DNA from: an uncultured Vibrio sp.
GTDB lineage: Bacteria; Pseudomonadota; Gammaproteobacteria; Enterobacterales; Vibrionaceae
Length of the DNA stretch: 64,000 nt
Assembly: GCA_947504195.1 (NCBI GenBank)
Contig: CANNGN010000002.1
Span: forward strand, 248,001-312,000
Direction of reading: 5' to 3'
A program made the translations under genes and the position numbers. Below are positions 1 through 9,284 of this stretch, one piece after another (within the stretch, counting starts at the first letter, position 1; each line of letters begins with the position of its first letter). Under the pieces are notes generated by a model. The model was not told where the DNA came from and ran no database searches. It saw only the letters and a program-made list of their open reading frames with translations.

Positions 1-42
1 ATACTAGTGTGATTATCGTTAACGAAGTTGAAGGTTAAGCTA

Positions 43-1494
43 TTGAAAACCAAGAATACAAGCGTTACTAATGTCGCTATTGTTGGTGGTGGAGTTGCTG
101 GTGCGACAGCTGCGGTGCACCTTAGTGCGATTGGCGTTGATGTGACACTTTTAGAGCGAGGTTCTGGCTTAGTGGATGGGCCACCAATTTGTCACTTACA
201 TGCTGGTGGAAATTTGTATCGTGATATATCGCCTCAGCAATGTATTAAATTACTCAAGCAGTCGATCGATTCAGTCCGACTGTTTCCTCATACTATCAAT
301 AAACGTCCAACGGTTCTTGCAATACCAAAGTACGATCCCGGTTCTCCCAATTCTATCATTGAACGTCTTGAAACGATCGTCGCGGCGTATCGAGAATTAG
401 TCGCGAATGATGAAAAAAATAATGTGCTTGGTGATGCTGACGATTACTATAAAGTCTACTATCGTAATGATATTGAAAAGTTTTTGAGTCAAGAACTTTG
501 CACTTCACCATCGACACTTGATGAGTGGATGATCCCTTTCGCCAAGTTTACGGATTTGGAGAAGATCAAGTATCCGGTTGTTATCGTTCAAGAATATGGT
601 TGGAGTGTATTTCGATTAGCGGCTTCCATTGGTCTTGCATTAGAAGAATTTAGTAATTGCCAAGTATTGGTGAATTCTAATGTTATTGATACAAAATTTA
701 ATAACGAACACTCTGAATGGGATATTGAGTATGAAAATGCCGAAGGAGAGGTTTGCCATCTTCGGTCTCAGTATTTGATTAATGCTTGTGGGTACGAAAC
801 CGGTAACATCGATGATCATATCAAGGCTAAACGGAAACGGATGGTTGAATTTAAATCGGCTTATGTCGCACGATGGGTTGATCATAGTGTTGAATGGCCT
901 GAAGTTGTTTTTCATGGTGAACGTGGTACACCAACTGGAATGGCTCAGTTTACGCCGTATGGAAACGGGGTATTTCAACTGCATGGTATGACACATGGAA
1001 TTACACTGTTTGAAAAAGGTTTGGTTGCTTCATCTGACCAATCATCCCAACCTGTCTTACCTGATTATTTGCAGGCTAAGTTAAGCGACGGATGGAAAGA
1101 TATTGCGATTGAAAAGCACACAGAGCGAGCGATTGATTATTTAAGCCAATTTATCCCTCAGTTTGATTCGGCTGTAGTAGAATCGAAACCGTTATTTGGA
1201 GCACAACAAATACCGGGTGATGATGAAAGTTTACGTGCTGCAGATGTATCATTTGAAGCAAATAATTATGCTCGAATGGAAGTGGTCAAGGGCTCGTCGG
1301 CCTTGGAAGCAGCAGTGAAAATTGTTGAGCAATGGTCACTGGTACCCAAACAGGATTATGGGCAAAAATCAATTGAAGAACTTCACCCGATTTCAATAGG
1401 TCTTAGCTCAGAAGTCATAGAACAGTACGCAATTCAGTTAGCGAAGCAGCGCAATTATCCAATCGAACTCGCTCAAGTGAGTGGGCAAGACTAA
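43..1494 (+). CDS. FAD-dependent oxidoreductase
   Basis: A flavoprotein of about 483 residues. The N-terminus carries a Rossmann dinucleotide-binding motif (VAIVGGGVAGATAA) followed by an acidic strand end (LLERGSG), which is the classical FAD-binding fold of the DAO/GMC-like superfamilies. The substrate is not recognisable. A soluble cytoplasmic enzyme is likely because no signal peptide or membrane segment is visible. No in-frame ATG lies near the N-terminus. An in-frame TGA at 10-12 limits the start to TTG at 28 or TTG at 43. I prefer 43 because AAGG at 31-34 sits about 8 nt upstream and the protein then begins just before the Rossmann strand. A HAD phosphatase follows 63 nt downstream on the same strand, so co-transcription is possible. 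Enzyme class is secure; the exact reaction is unknown. Confidence 0.8.
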   Translation: MKTKNTSVTNVAIVGGGVAGATAAVHLSAIGVDVTLLERGSGLVDGPPICHLHAGGNLYRDISPQQCIKLLKQSIDSVRLFPHTINKRPTVLAIPKYDPGSPNSIIERLETIVAAYRELVANDEKNNVLGDADDYYKVYYRNDIEKFLSQELCTSPSTLDEWMIPFAKFTDLEKIKYPVVIVQEYGWSVFRLAASIGLALEEFSNCQVLVNSNVIDTKFNNEHSEWDIEYENAEGEVCHLRSQYLINACGYETGNIDDHIKAKRKRMVEFKSAYVARWVDHSVEWPEVVFHGERGTPTGMAQFTPYGNGVFQLHGMTHGITLFEKGLVASSDQSSQPVLPDYLQAKLSDGWKDIAIEKHTERAIDYLSQFIPQFDSAVVESKPLFGAQQIPGDDESLRAADVSFEANNYARMEVVKGSSALEAAVKIVEQWSLVPKQDYGQKSIEELHPISIGLSSEVIEQYAIQLAKQRNYPIELAQVSGQD

Positions 1495-1557
1495 CCTGGA
1501 AGATATTGTGTCACTTGTATCGCCTCTGAACCTATATTTTACGCTCTTTGTGAGCAT

Positions 1558-2409
1558 ATGTTTAAGGACATTCTTTTGGACGAGTTATTAGTATTTGATT
1601 TAGATGGCACATTATTAAATGAAGATGAAAAGCTATCTCCTGCGACATTGAAAGCGTTGGCAAACTTGGATCGTCTTGGTGTTGCTTGGACCGTTGCGAC
1701 AGGAAGAATGCCACATGGAGCACGCGCTGCTCTGCCTGATGTCGTTTTTAAGTATCCTCAAGCATATAAAAATGGGGTGTTATTGTGGGACCTAAATGAA
1801 GACACGGTAATTAGCAAATTACCAATGGATCCAGATGAGGTGCAAGAAGTGTGTCGTTGTTTACATCAAAAAGGGATCAAAGCGTGGATAAACACGATAG
1901 ATCATGAAAACAACGTCAGTGCCATTATTTCAGGAATCACATCGCAAAGAGAGAAGAAGTGGGCAGAGTTTCTCGTTTCTCAAGGTGTAAGAATTCAAGA
2001 AAAACAAGACTATACTAATATTTCTGACCATACGTTGAATATATTTGCAGCATCGACCAATCCGGCTGTAATGGAAGTGGCTGAAGCATTGGCGCATTTA
2101 AAAGGTGTTGAAGTTTTTGCGGGTCATGACATGTATCACCAAGGCGGGTATTGGCTTGATATCCATCATTCTAGTGGAACCAAAGGTGACGCTGCAAAGA
2201 TTATTCAAAAGCAAATCGGAGCGAAGAGAATGGTTTGTTTTGGCGATTCAGACAATGATATCTCTATGTTTGAGCGGGCAGATGAAAGTTATGCCATGGG
2301 GCAAGGTTTAGACGAGCTTAAAGCCATTGCAACGGCAACCATTGGATCAAATAAAGATGATGGTATTGCGCACTTTTTGGCTGACCGCTATGGTTTTTCT
2401 TTGAGTTAA
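1558..2409 (+). CDS. HAD-superfamily phosphatase, Cof-like
   Basis: A 283-residue haloacid-dehalogenase-type hydrolase. Motif I (VFDLDGTLLN) near residue 14 supplies the nucleophilic and acid/base aspartates. Motif II is the Thr in WTVATGR. The C-terminal Mg-binding motif IV reads GDSDNDISMF. The large cap between residues about 90 and 210 and the overall length match the Cof/IIB subfamily, whose members dephosphorylate sugar phosphates, FMN or similar small phosphorylated metabolites. The ATG at 1558 has GTGAG shortly upstream. It sits between the FAD oxidoreductase and galE, so a role in sugar-phosphate turnover is possible but is inference. Confidence 0.85.
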   Translation: MFKDILLDELLVFDLDGTLLNEDEKLSPATLKALANLDRLGVAWTVATGRMPHGARAALPDVVFKYPQAYKNGVLLWDLNEDTVISKLPMDPDEVQEVCRCLHQKGIKAWINTIDHENNVSAIISGITSQREKKWAEFLVSQGVRIQEKQDYTNISDHTLNIFAASTNPAVMEVAEALAHLKGVEVFAGHDMYHQGGYWLDIHHSSGTKGDAAKIIQKQIGAKRMVCFGDSDNDISMFERADESYAMGQGLDELKAIATATIGSNKDDGIAHFLADRYGFSLS

Positions 2410-2529
2410 TGTTGAATTATACAAGTTACGAAAAGCATTGTTCAGCGTTTAGAGATTAATATAGAGTTATCAATTATAGGTTTGGAAGCTGTGTAGGTTT
2501 ACACTCGTGCCAAATTTCAGGAGAGTTAA

Positions 2530-3546
2530 ATGAACGTACTAATTACTGGCGGCATGGGCTATATCGGCAGTCATACATGTATTCAAATGATCGAAGCAGG
2601 TATGAACCCTGTGATTCTCGATAATTTATATAACAGTAAATCGTCAGTTATCGCACGAATTGAGAAGGTTTCAGGTAAGCGCCCAGAATTTATCAATGCA
2701 GATATTCGAGATAAAGCGGCACTGGTTGAAGTAATGAAATCACATCAGATAGAGTCAGTAATCCACTTTGCAGGTTTAAAAGCCGTTGGGGAGTCTGTCG
2801 CTAAGCCTTTGGAATATTATGATAACAATGTAAACGGTACATTGGTTTTAGTTGATGCGATGCGTGATGCAGGGGTGAGCTCTCTAGTATTTAGCTCTTC
2901 AGCAACGGTGTACGGTGATCCTGCATCAGTACCCATTACCGAGTCGTTCCCAACAAGTGCAACCAACCCATATGGTCGCAGTAAGTTGATGGTGGAAGAG
3001 TGTCTTACCGACTTTCAAAACGCGAATCCGGATTGGAGTATTACTCTGTTACGTTACTTTAATCCAGTGGGTTCACATCCAAGTGGGGAGCTGGGTGAAG
3101 ATCCTCAGGGAATTCCGAATAATTTAATGCCGTTTGTATCCCAAGTTGCTGTTGGGCGTCGTGAGTTCTTGTCGGTGTTTGGCAACGATTATCCAACCAA
3201 AGATGGAACCGGAGTGAGAGACTACATACATGTGGTTGATTTAGCCGATGGTCATATTGCAGCTTTGAATCGAGTTGGTTTGAAGCCTGGGTTACATGTT
3301 TATAATTTAGGTACGGGCAATGGCTATAGCGTCTTGGAGATGGTCGAGGCGTTTGCGAAGGCCAGCAATAAACCGATTCCATACCAATTGGTCGAGCGTC
3401 GTCCTGGTGATATAGCTGAATGTTGGGCTGATCCAGAGAAAGCTCAACGCGAGCTAGGTTGGAAAGCAAAACGTTCATTAGAAGAGATGACACAAGACAC
3501 GTGGCGCTGGCAGTCAAATAATCCTAATGGATACCCAGAAGAGTAA
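2530..3546 (+). CDS. galE: UDP-glucose 4-epimerase GalE
   Basis: A 338-residue short-chain dehydrogenase/reductase-type epimerase, the length usual for bacterial GalE. It interconverts UDP-glucose and UDP-galactose using bound NAD. The N-terminal NAD motif is GGMGYIGSHTC. The catalytic pair is in SSSATVYG (Ser/Thr region) and the YxxxK motif NPYGRSK. FNPVGSHPSGELGEDP and the C-terminal GDIAECWADP are GalE hallmarks. AGGAGAG just before ATG 2530 is a good ribosome binding site. A strong hairpin follows the stop. There are no gal catabolic genes beside it, so it more likely serves surface polysaccharide precursor supply. Confidence 0.95.
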   Translation: MNVLITGGMGYIGSHTCIQMIEAGMNPVILDNLYNSKSSVIARIEKVSGKRPEFINADIRDKAALVEVMKSHQIESVIHFAGLKAVGESVAKPLEYYDNNVNGTLVLVDAMRDAGVSSLVFSSSATVYGDPASVPITESFPTSATNPYGRSKLMVEECLTDFQNANPDWSITLLRYFNPVGSHPSGELGEDPQGIPNNLMPFVSQVAVGRREFLSVFGNDYPTKDGTGVRDYIHVVDLADGHIAALNRVGLKPGLHVYNLGTGNGYSVLEMVEAFAKASNKPIPYQLVERRPGDIAECWADPEKAQRELGWKAKRSLEEMTQDTWRWQSNNPNGYPEE

Positions 3547-3549
3547 CTA

Positions 3550-3579
3550 AAGAAGCCAACTTAACAAAGTTGGCTTCTT
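3550..3579 (+). terminator. Hairpin after galE
   Basis: A 12-13 bp perfect inverted repeat (AGAAGCCAACTT, 3551-3562, pairing with 3567-3578) with a 4-nt loop lies directly after the galE stop codon. The T-tract is short, so it may be a partial terminator that lets some transcription enter acpH, which starts 14 nt later. Confidence 0.7.
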
Positions 3580-3592
3580 AATAGAGAAACCT

Positions 3593-4189
3593 ATGAATTA
3601 TCTTGCCCACCTTCATATTGCTCAACAGGTTAACAGTAGTTTACTGGGTAACTTGCTTGGCGATTTTGTGAAGGGTGCTCCACCAGAGCAATTGGGGAGC
3701 TCGGTTCAACGCGGTATCTTCTTACATCGTCGTGTGGATCAGTTTACTGATAGCCATCCGATTTCGAAAGAACTGAAATTGCTTTTTAAACCTACATCAA
3801 GGCGTTTTGTTCCTATAGCATTGGATATGTTTTGGGATCACTGCCTTGCTAAGCATTGGACGCAATATGACTCTACAGAGCTACTTAGGTTCGTGGCTCA
3901 ATCTGAGAAAACGATAATGCTGGAAAGTGAACATTTAGAATTACCTCTTTCTTTTCAGCAAGTGAGTCAAAAGTTATGGTCACAACAATGGTTGGTGTCT
4001 TATCAAGCTTTCGACAATATCACATATGCCCTTGAGCGAATTAGCACACGTCGGCCGCGGTTGGCAGGGTTAACTCAATGTATTTCTGGCTTGGAACAGC
4101 ACTACGATGAACTAAATAGTCAATTTTCGCATTTTTATCCCGAGGTACTTGAAGAAGCGAAAGCCTATCAATCTCGATTTAATGAATGA
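3593..4189 (+). CDS. acpH: ACP phosphodiesterase AcpH
   Basis: A 198-residue protein matching acyl-carrier-protein phosphodiesterase (YajB/AcpH), which removes the 4'-phosphopantetheine arm from holo-ACP. The N-terminus MNYLAHLHIA and GNLLGDFVKG, then GIFLHRRVDQFTDSHP with conserved His and Asp residues, are diagnostic of this HD-like metallohydrolase. Length is close to the E. coli enzyme. The 3' end overlaps the end of the convergent TetR gene by 22 nt. The enzyme acts in the cytoplasm on lipid-synthesis ACP. Confidence 0.9.
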   Translation: MNYLAHLHIAQQVNSSLLGNLLGDFVKGAPPEQLGSSVQRGIFLHRRVDQFTDSHPISKELKLLFKPTSRRFVPIALDMFWDHCLAKHWTQYDSTELLRFVAQSEKTIMLESEHLELPLSFQQVSQKLWSQQWLVSYQAFDNITYALERISTRRPRLAGLTQCISGLEQHYDELNSQFSHFYPEVLEEAKAYQSRFNE

Positions 4190-4905
4190 TACGTGCACTC
4201 ACGACAGTAAGGGTCAATTGAGTAGACAATTTCATTAAGTGATTTGGGTTTTAGAGTATCGCTCTCAGGAATAGAAAATTTATGACTTATCCATTGATTA
4301 AACATGGACCAGTGCAACAATAAATACTGTTCATCATCGCTGGTTTGATCTGTCCAGATTCTATTCATCATTGGTCGCATTGTCGCTGCACTCTGAGCGA
4401 ATATTATGGTTTGCCATTTTATTTCAGCGATTTCAGTTTGAGATAAACCAAGCTCATTTTCGGTATCCACAATAGAGATGATTTCAGCCTGACGTGATCC
4501 CATTTTTTCCATGAAGTGATTAAAGCGCTCGGACTCTTCTCGAGCGACATCTGATAATAGTTGGATAGAAGATGGATAGACAAGATGAAATGCTAAAAGC
4601 CGAGCAACAAATTGATAAACACGGTGGGTCGGAGGCAAGTCAGAGGATAAATTATCAACAATCTTGATCGCATATTTTCCGATCAATTCGTCTGCCATAT
4701 TGCAAATAGAAAACCAAATTTGCTCCTTGCTGCCGAAGTGGTGACGGATCAGGCTGTGAGAGATTCCTGCTTTATCACTAATATTTCTTAGAGATACACC
4801 TGCGTAACCGAACTCGCAAAAAAGATCATGAGCGACCTTTAGGATCAGTAATTGTGTTTGTTCAGCATCTTCAGCGCTGCGACGACCTTGTTTTTTTGCC
4901 TGCAT
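4168..4905 (-). CDS. TetR-family transcriptional regulator
   Basis: About 245 residues with a TetR_N helix-turn-helix near the N-terminus: FCEFGYAGVSLRNISDKAG then ISHSLIRHHFGSKEQIW, the recognition helix being the second part. The remainder is a helical ligand-binding domain with no recognisable ligand. The open frame begins at TTG 4917, but ATG 4905 is preferred because it is the first ATG and starts the basic N-arm QAKKQGRR. The gene converges on acpH and shares 22 nt with it. The NUDIX gene lies 77 nt upstream on the same strand. The target is unknown; the neighbours give no clear drug-efflux partner. Confidence 0.87.
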   Translation of the reverse strand: MQAKKQGRRSAEDAEQTQLLILKVAHDLFCEFGYAGVSLRNISDKAGISHSLIRHHFGSKEQIWFSICNMADELIGKYAIKIVDNLSSDLPPTHRVYQFVARLLAFHLVYPSSIQLLSDVAREESERFNHFMEKMGSRQAEIISIVDTENELGLSQTEIAEIKWQTIIFAQSAATMRPMMNRIWTDQTSDDEQYLLLHWSMFNQWISHKFSIPESDTLKPKSLNEIVYSIDPYCRECTYHSLNRD

Positions 4906-4982
4906 GTTTGATATCAATATTTAGCTTTTTCTAATTAGTCTTATTTTACTATAAAACGAAGTGTTATATCGGTAATTTAAGT

Positions 4983-5501
4983 TTAGCTTATTAGGCCGCA
5001 CAACTTCGCCTTACTTAAACATGCAATGGTTTTTGCATCGTTAATTTCTCCAGCGATTATTTGTTGTTCAATGTCTTTTGGTGAAAGGAAAATGACTTCA
5101 ATTACTTCATCTTCATCGCATTGACGTTTGAGGCTTGGTGATATTCCTTTTGCAATGTAAAGGTGTTGTATTTCATCGCAAAATCCTGCCAATGGCGTGA
5201 GCTTACCCAGGGGCAGTAGCTGATCTGCGCTATAGCCGGTTTCTTCCTCTAGTTCCCGAAGTGCACATGTTTCTGGTGATTCATTCTCTTCAATCGTTCC
5301 GGCCGGAAGTTCTATTAACCATTTATTTAGCGATGGTCTGAACTGACGAATAAGCAAAATAGAGCCATTTTCATGGATCGGTAATATGACTGCTGCTCCC
5401 GGGTGATCAATTGTAGTGTGATTAATGCTCTGACCGGTTGGAAGAGTGACTTTTTTCTCAACTAATTGAATATTCTTCCACTGATGGATTAGCGTCGTCA
5501 T
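4983..5501 (-). CDS. NUDIX hydrolase, ADP-ribose pyrophosphatase-like
   Basis: A 172-residue NUDIX enzyme. The Nudix box GTIEENES…REL-EEETGY has every consensus position (Gx5Ex7REUxEExGU). Downstream of the box, LTPLAGFCDEIQHLY resembles ADP-ribose pyrophosphatases (NudF type), which split ADP-ribose into AMP and ribose 5-phosphate. The enzyme is cytoplasmic and needs divalent metal. GAGCT precedes the ATG. The exact nucleotide-sugar substrate is not certain. Confidence 0.85.
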   Translation of the reverse strand: MTTLIHQWKNIQLVEKKVTLPTGQSINHTTIDHPGAAVILPIHENGSILLIRQFRPSLNKWLIELPAGTIEENESPETCALRELEEETGYSADQLLPLGKLTPLAGFCDEIQHLYIAKGISPSLKRQCDEDEVIEVIFLSPKDIEQQIIAGEINDAKTIACLSKAKLCGLIS

Positions 5502-5660
5502 TGAGAGCTCTTTTTAATAGGCGAATTTATTAATCACAATACCTTAACTTTGAACGAAAGAGTACTGCCCATAACTTACCGTATGGCCGATTTATAAAAA
5601 GGTGATATATATCTCATTCTTGGAATCATAGTTTACAGTTGTTAAGTTAGCGAAGAGATC

Positions 5661-5669
5661 TGATATAAG
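5661..5669 (+). promoter_or_regulatory. Extended -10 promoter candidate for ravA
   Basis: TGATATAAG matches the extended -10 form TGnTATAAT at all but one position and lies 78 nt before the ravA ATG. A TTGTTA at 5639-5644 is a possible -35 with a long 19-nt spacer. Based only on consensus matching. Confidence 0.35.
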
Positions 5670-5746
5670 AAATAGTAACAAGACAGAGTATGTTGAAACA
5701 TTTGGTCAACATTTAGGTCGTTAATAAATAATGGTATTGAGTAAAA

Positions 5747-7414
5747 ATGATTTCAGCTGTAACTGCAGACCACACTCACAAAGCACTTTTGTCGGAGCGA
5801 ATCAATAACCTAGCGAGTGCGCTTGCTGATGGGGTATATGAACGTGAACATACCATTAAGATATGTTTGTTATCCGCATTAGCCGGAGAAAGTGTATTTT
5901 TACTTGGTCCTCCGGGAATTGCGAAAAGCATGATTGCCAAGAGATTGATTCAAGCATTTGATAATAGTAGTTATTTTGAATACCTAATGACGCGATTTTC
6001 TACACCAGAAGAGGTGTTTGGCCCACTCAGTATCAAAGAGCTTAAAGATAATGGTCGCTACGTCCGCCTAACAGATGGGTACTTGCCGACGGCACAAGTC
6101 GTGTTTCTTGACGAAATATGGAAGGCTGGCCCCGCGATTTTAAATACACTACTCACGGTGGTAAACGAAAAGACGTTTAAGAATGGCAACAAGCAAGAAC
6201 CAGTGCCGATGCGGTTACTTATTTCTGCATCTAACGAGCTCCCCGATGAGGATAGTGGGTTAGATGCACTATATGACCGTATGTTAGTTAGAGTGTTTGT
6301 AAATCGAATTCAAAATAAACAAAATTTTAAGTCGATGCTAACAGTGGGTACGTCGCAAGAGGCTCATATTCCAGAAGGACTTGCGATCACTAACGAAGAG
6401 TATCAAACATGGCAACATCAGTTGGATAAACTCTCGTTAAGTAGTGAAATGTTTGAAAAGCTATATGGCTTAAAAATGAAATTGGAACGGGCTGCGGAAG
6501 ACAAATTGCCTGGGCGTGTTGATGAGTTGTATGTTTCCGATCGTCGCTGGAAGAAAGCACTACGTTTGTTAAAAGCGAGTGCTTTTTTTAATGGCCGTGA
6601 TGAAATGAATCCGTTGGATTTGCTCTTGCTACAAGATTGTCTTTGGAACAGTCCTGAATCGAGGTTGATAGTGCAAGAGGTGATAAGACATTTCGCATTG
6701 TATGAGGCTTTTGACCAACAAAAAGTGCGAACTCAAGTCGAAATTTGCCAAGAAGAGCTAGCTGAAATTCAGGTTGAACTTGAGGCCTATCTCGGGCTAG
6801 AGCTCTCACAAGAGACGACGAGTGGTTTGATTAAAAAGCAGGTTATGCAAGCGGATTTATCTACGGTAAAACTGTATAAGAAAGGCAATTCATCCGATCT
6901 GGTGAGATTAGTATTGCTTCAGAGTGAAATCACAGTAACCGATACTGAAAACACGGATAAGTTCTGCCGCTGGGTTTCTGTCTCTAAATCGGATCTTGAG
7001 CGTATCATCCGAGAAAGTGGCGGTGATGCATACGGCTACGTAAACCAAAATTCAGCATTATGTATGCTGCATTTTGATCTTGATTCATCAAAACGTTTAG
7101 TTATCCGAGATATCGCTAACCGTTCAGTATTGGTGACTCCTATTACCAATACTAGCTTTGGAGAAGTGGCATTTGTCGGATGGAAAAAGCGAATTGAAAC
7201 CGCGCAGAAGCAATTGAAAGAAGCCGACGCCCACTTACGTTTGGTCAAAAATACATTCCACGATGCGTTGCCGCATAATTTTATCGACCCTTCGTTGCCT
7301 ATTGCGATGGAGACGACGATACAACAACTGCAACATGAGCTTGAAAGCTCCATTGCTTCCGCAGAATCGTCGATTACGCGTTTTAATAATTTAAGCAGCT
7401 ATTTTGCAGAGTAA
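5747..7414 (+). CDS. ravA: MoxR-type AAA+ ATPase RavA
   Basis: A 555-residue AAA+ ATPase of the MoxR group. Walker A reads GPPGIAKS (Ala instead of Gly before Lys, as in E. coli RavA). Walker B and its surroundings are VVFLDEIWKAGPAILNTLL, followed by sensor 1 in LISASNELP. The C-terminal half holds the LARA-type discoidal region and coiled-coil segments (about residues 470-550). RavA works with ViaA; in E. coli the pair interacts with LdcI, fumarate reductase and Nuo and influences aminoglycoside sensitivity. The viaA gene starts 12 nt after the stop, so the two form an operon. Function beyond the E. coli knowledge is inference. Confidence 0.93.
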   Translation: MISAVTADHTHKALLSERINNLASALADGVYEREHTIKICLLSALAGESVFLLGPPGIAKSMIAKRLIQAFDNSSYFEYLMTRFSTPEEVFGPLSIKELKDNGRYVRLTDGYLPTAQVVFLDEIWKAGPAILNTLLTVVNEKTFKNGNKQEPVPMRLLISASNELPDEDSGLDALYDRMLVRVFVNRIQNKQNFKSMLTVGTSQEAHIPEGLAITNEEYQTWQHQLDKLSLSSEMFEKLYGLKMKLERAAEDKLPGRVDELYVSDRRWKKALRLLKASAFFNGRDEMNPLDLLLLQDCLWNSPESRLIVQEVIRHFALYEAFDQQKVRTQVEICQEELAEIQVELEAYLGLELSQETTSGLIKKQVMQADLSTVKLYKKGNSSDLVRLVLLQSEITVTDTENTDKFCRWVSVSKSDLERIIRESGGDAYGYVNQNSALCMLHFDLDSSKRLVIRDIANRSVLVTPITNTSFGEVAFVGWKKRIETAQKQLKEADAHLRLVKNTFHDALPHNFIDPSLPIAMETTIQQLQHELESSIASAESSITRFNNLSSYFAE

Positions 7415-7425
7415 GGACGGTTACG

Positions 7426-8871
7426 ATGTTGGGTGTTGATGGTATAAATTTAGCAATGATGGTTGCAGAGTCTGGGATCATTGATTCTGCGGTCAATGAA
7501 TTAATGTCAAAGCCGCAGTTAATGTTAATTGCGGAAAATCAAAATGTGAATCGTTCTGTCCGACAGCAGTTGCTCAAGTGGCAAGGTCAAGTAAAAATGA
7601 AAATGACCAAAGTGTCAGAAACTGACAGATTTAAGCAGGAACTTGCGTTGTATCAAGAGGTGATACATTGGAACGAAGCCACATTTCATGCGCAGATCGA
7701 TAATGTCTTAAAGCCACTTGAATGGCATTCAGCTTTTTATCTTGAAGCAAGATGTTTGCTTGATAATGAAAAAAGTCGCCTCAACCCCATGTTTCCACAT
7801 TATTTCTGTGAGCAGTGGTATCAAAGTTTATTGAAAGCCGTTCAGGAAGCGCAATTAAGTGAGTTGGAATCAAACAAAGAGAAGATTCTAGAAGATTTGT
7901 ATCAGCGTATTGAGACCATGCAGACCATGGATACCGTTACCAACAGTGATGATGCTCAGAGTGTCCTGCGATTGTGGAACATGGCTTCGGCAAAGTTAAG
8001 CAAAGGCGATGTTTCAGTAATGAAGAAGCACGCGGAATTCTTAAAGAAGCATAAAGGGATTCAAGATATTGCTGAGCAGCTTGGCCGCATGGCTCAAAAC
8101 CTTGATTGTGATGATGATCATCAATCTCAGGTTGAAGAATTGCAGCTAGTAGAGGAGCATTCACAATTTGCTACCGATGATATTGTTGGAGTTGAAGAAG
8201 GTGACGACCTCAATAAGATGCTGCCAAATGAGACCTTGTTTCTTTCTCACCCAGAGCTAGAAGTTGTATTTTACAAGCACTTAATTGATAAGCAGTTAAT
8301 GAATTATCATATGCAAGGTAAGTCGAGACGTGTGAGAAAAGTAACCACGACGAAAGTGGCTTCTAAGCAGAATGAATTGGATAAAGGCCCTTTCATTGTT
8401 TGCATTGATGCGTCTGGTTCTATGCGAGGCTTTCCTGAGCAATGTGCAAAAGCGACGGCTTATGCATTGATGCAAATAGCGCTAGCAGAAAACAGAGATT
8501 GTTATGTGATGATCTTTTCTACTCAAATTATCGCTTACCAATTAACCAAACAAGACGGCCTACGCGAGGCGAGTGATTTCTTAAGTTACACCTTTAAAGG
8601 CGGAACCGATTTAGAGCCTGCACTTAGCCATTCAGTAGAATTAATGAAACATGATCGCTATGCAAATGCGGATCTCGTGGTTATTTCTGATTTTATAGCA
8701 CCTAAACAGTCGCCGGAGGTTCTTGCAGAGGTGAAGAGCTTGAAGCAGAAAAATAATCGTTTTCATGCGGTGAGTTTATCGAAATATGGAAATCCACAGC
8801 TTATGGCAATGTTTGATCACTGCTGGTCTTATAACCCAAGTTTGATGGGAAGGCTGGTTAAAAAGTGTTAG
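7426..8871 (+). CDS. viaA: VWA-domain protein ViaA, partner of RavA
   Basis: A 481-residue protein with a helical N-terminal region and a C-terminal von Willebrand A domain starting near residue 320. The MIDAS metal site is complete: DASGSM, a Thr in KGGTDLEPAL and an Asp in VVISDFIAP. It lies 12 nt behind ravA with AAGGACG as ribosome binding site, the conserved ravA-viaA arrangement. ViaA stimulates the RavA ATPase and recruits respiratory-complex targets in E. coli. No transmembrane segment is visible. Confidence 0.92.
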   Translation: MLGVDGINLAMMVAESGIIDSAVNELMSKPQLMLIAENQNVNRSVRQQLLKWQGQVKMKMTKVSETDRFKQELALYQEVIHWNEATFHAQIDNVLKPLEWHSAFYLEARCLLDNEKSRLNPMFPHYFCEQWYQSLLKAVQEAQLSELESNKEKILEDLYQRIETMQTMDTVTNSDDAQSVLRLWNMASAKLSKGDVSVMKKHAEFLKKHKGIQDIAEQLGRMAQNLDCDDDHQSQVEELQLVEEHSQFATDDIVGVEEGDDLNKMLPNETLFLSHPELEVVFYKHLIDKQLMNYHMQGKSRRVRKVTTTKVASKQNELDKGPFIVCIDASGSMRGFPEQCAKATAYALMQIALAENRDCYVMIFSTQIIAYQLTKQDGLREASDFLSYTFKGGTDLEPALSHSVELMKHDRYANADLVVISDFIAPKQSPEVLAEVKSLKQKNNRFHAVSLSKYGNPQLMAMFDHCWSYNPSLMGRLVKKC

Positions 8872-9022
8872 GCGTATCAATGCGAGGTGTCGGTTAGAGC
8901 TTACTAACGTGCTCAATGCTATTTTTGTCATTCTTCATTGTGCAATTAATCAACAAATTAGATAAGTTATCGACATAGACGCATGCTTTTTAATCATTTG
9001 AATAAAAAAGCAAATTTTATTA

Positions 9023-9050
9023 TTGATCTATTGGGTAAATCGGTTAAAGT
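9023..9050 (+). promoter_or_regulatory. Putative tRNA operon promoter
   Basis: TTGATC (9023-9028) and TAAAGT (9045-9050) with a 16-nt spacer, followed by the GC-rich stretch ACGCC, which resembles the discriminator of growth-rate-controlled stable RNA promoters. It lies about 60 nt before tRNA-Leu. Consensus match only. Confidence 0.4.
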
Positions 9051-9109
9051 ACGCCTCGTTCTCACGAAGAAATTCTTCGTTGATGGTGTCTCCATCGCAA
9101 TATTGCGTT

Positions 9110-9196
9110 GCCCTGGTGGTGGAATTGGTAGACACAAGGGATTTAAAATCCCTCGGCGTTCGCGCTGTGCCGGTTCAAGTCCGGCCCGGGGCACCA
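9110..9196 (+). tRNA. tRNA-Leu (UAA)
   Basis: An 87-nt class II tRNA with encoded CCA end. The acceptor stem pairs GCCCTGG with CCGGGGC including one G-U. The anticodon stem AGGGA/TCCCT holds loop TTTAAAA, so the anticodon is UAA and it reads UUA/UUG. The long variable arm (around CGGCGTTCGCGCTG) and the T-loop GGTTCAAGTCC are clear. It is the first gene of a two-tRNA unit. Confidence 0.97.
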
Positions 9197-9210
9197 TTTG
9201 AGAATGATTA

Positions 9211-9284
9211 GGCGTGTTGGCAGAGTGGCCATGCAGCGGATTGCAAATCCGTGGACCTCGGTTCGACTCCGGGACGCGCCTCCA
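9211..9284 (+). tRNA. tRNA-Cys (GCA)
   Basis: A 74-nt tRNA with encoded CCA. The acceptor stem GGCGTGT pairs with ACGCGCC, the discriminator is U as in Cys tRNAs, and the anticodon loop TTGCAAA gives GCA. The T-arm contains GGTTCGACTCC. It follows tRNA-Leu after a 14-nt spacer and is probably processed from the same transcript. Confidence 0.97.

Noticed and set aside
3059..3517. 152-codon antisense frame
   Set aside because: Entirely inside galE in reverse; low-complexity translation without protein features.
8983..9211. Overlapping short frames on both strands
   Set aside because: They run through tRNA-Leu and its leader and have no ribosome site; the tRNA explains the sequence.
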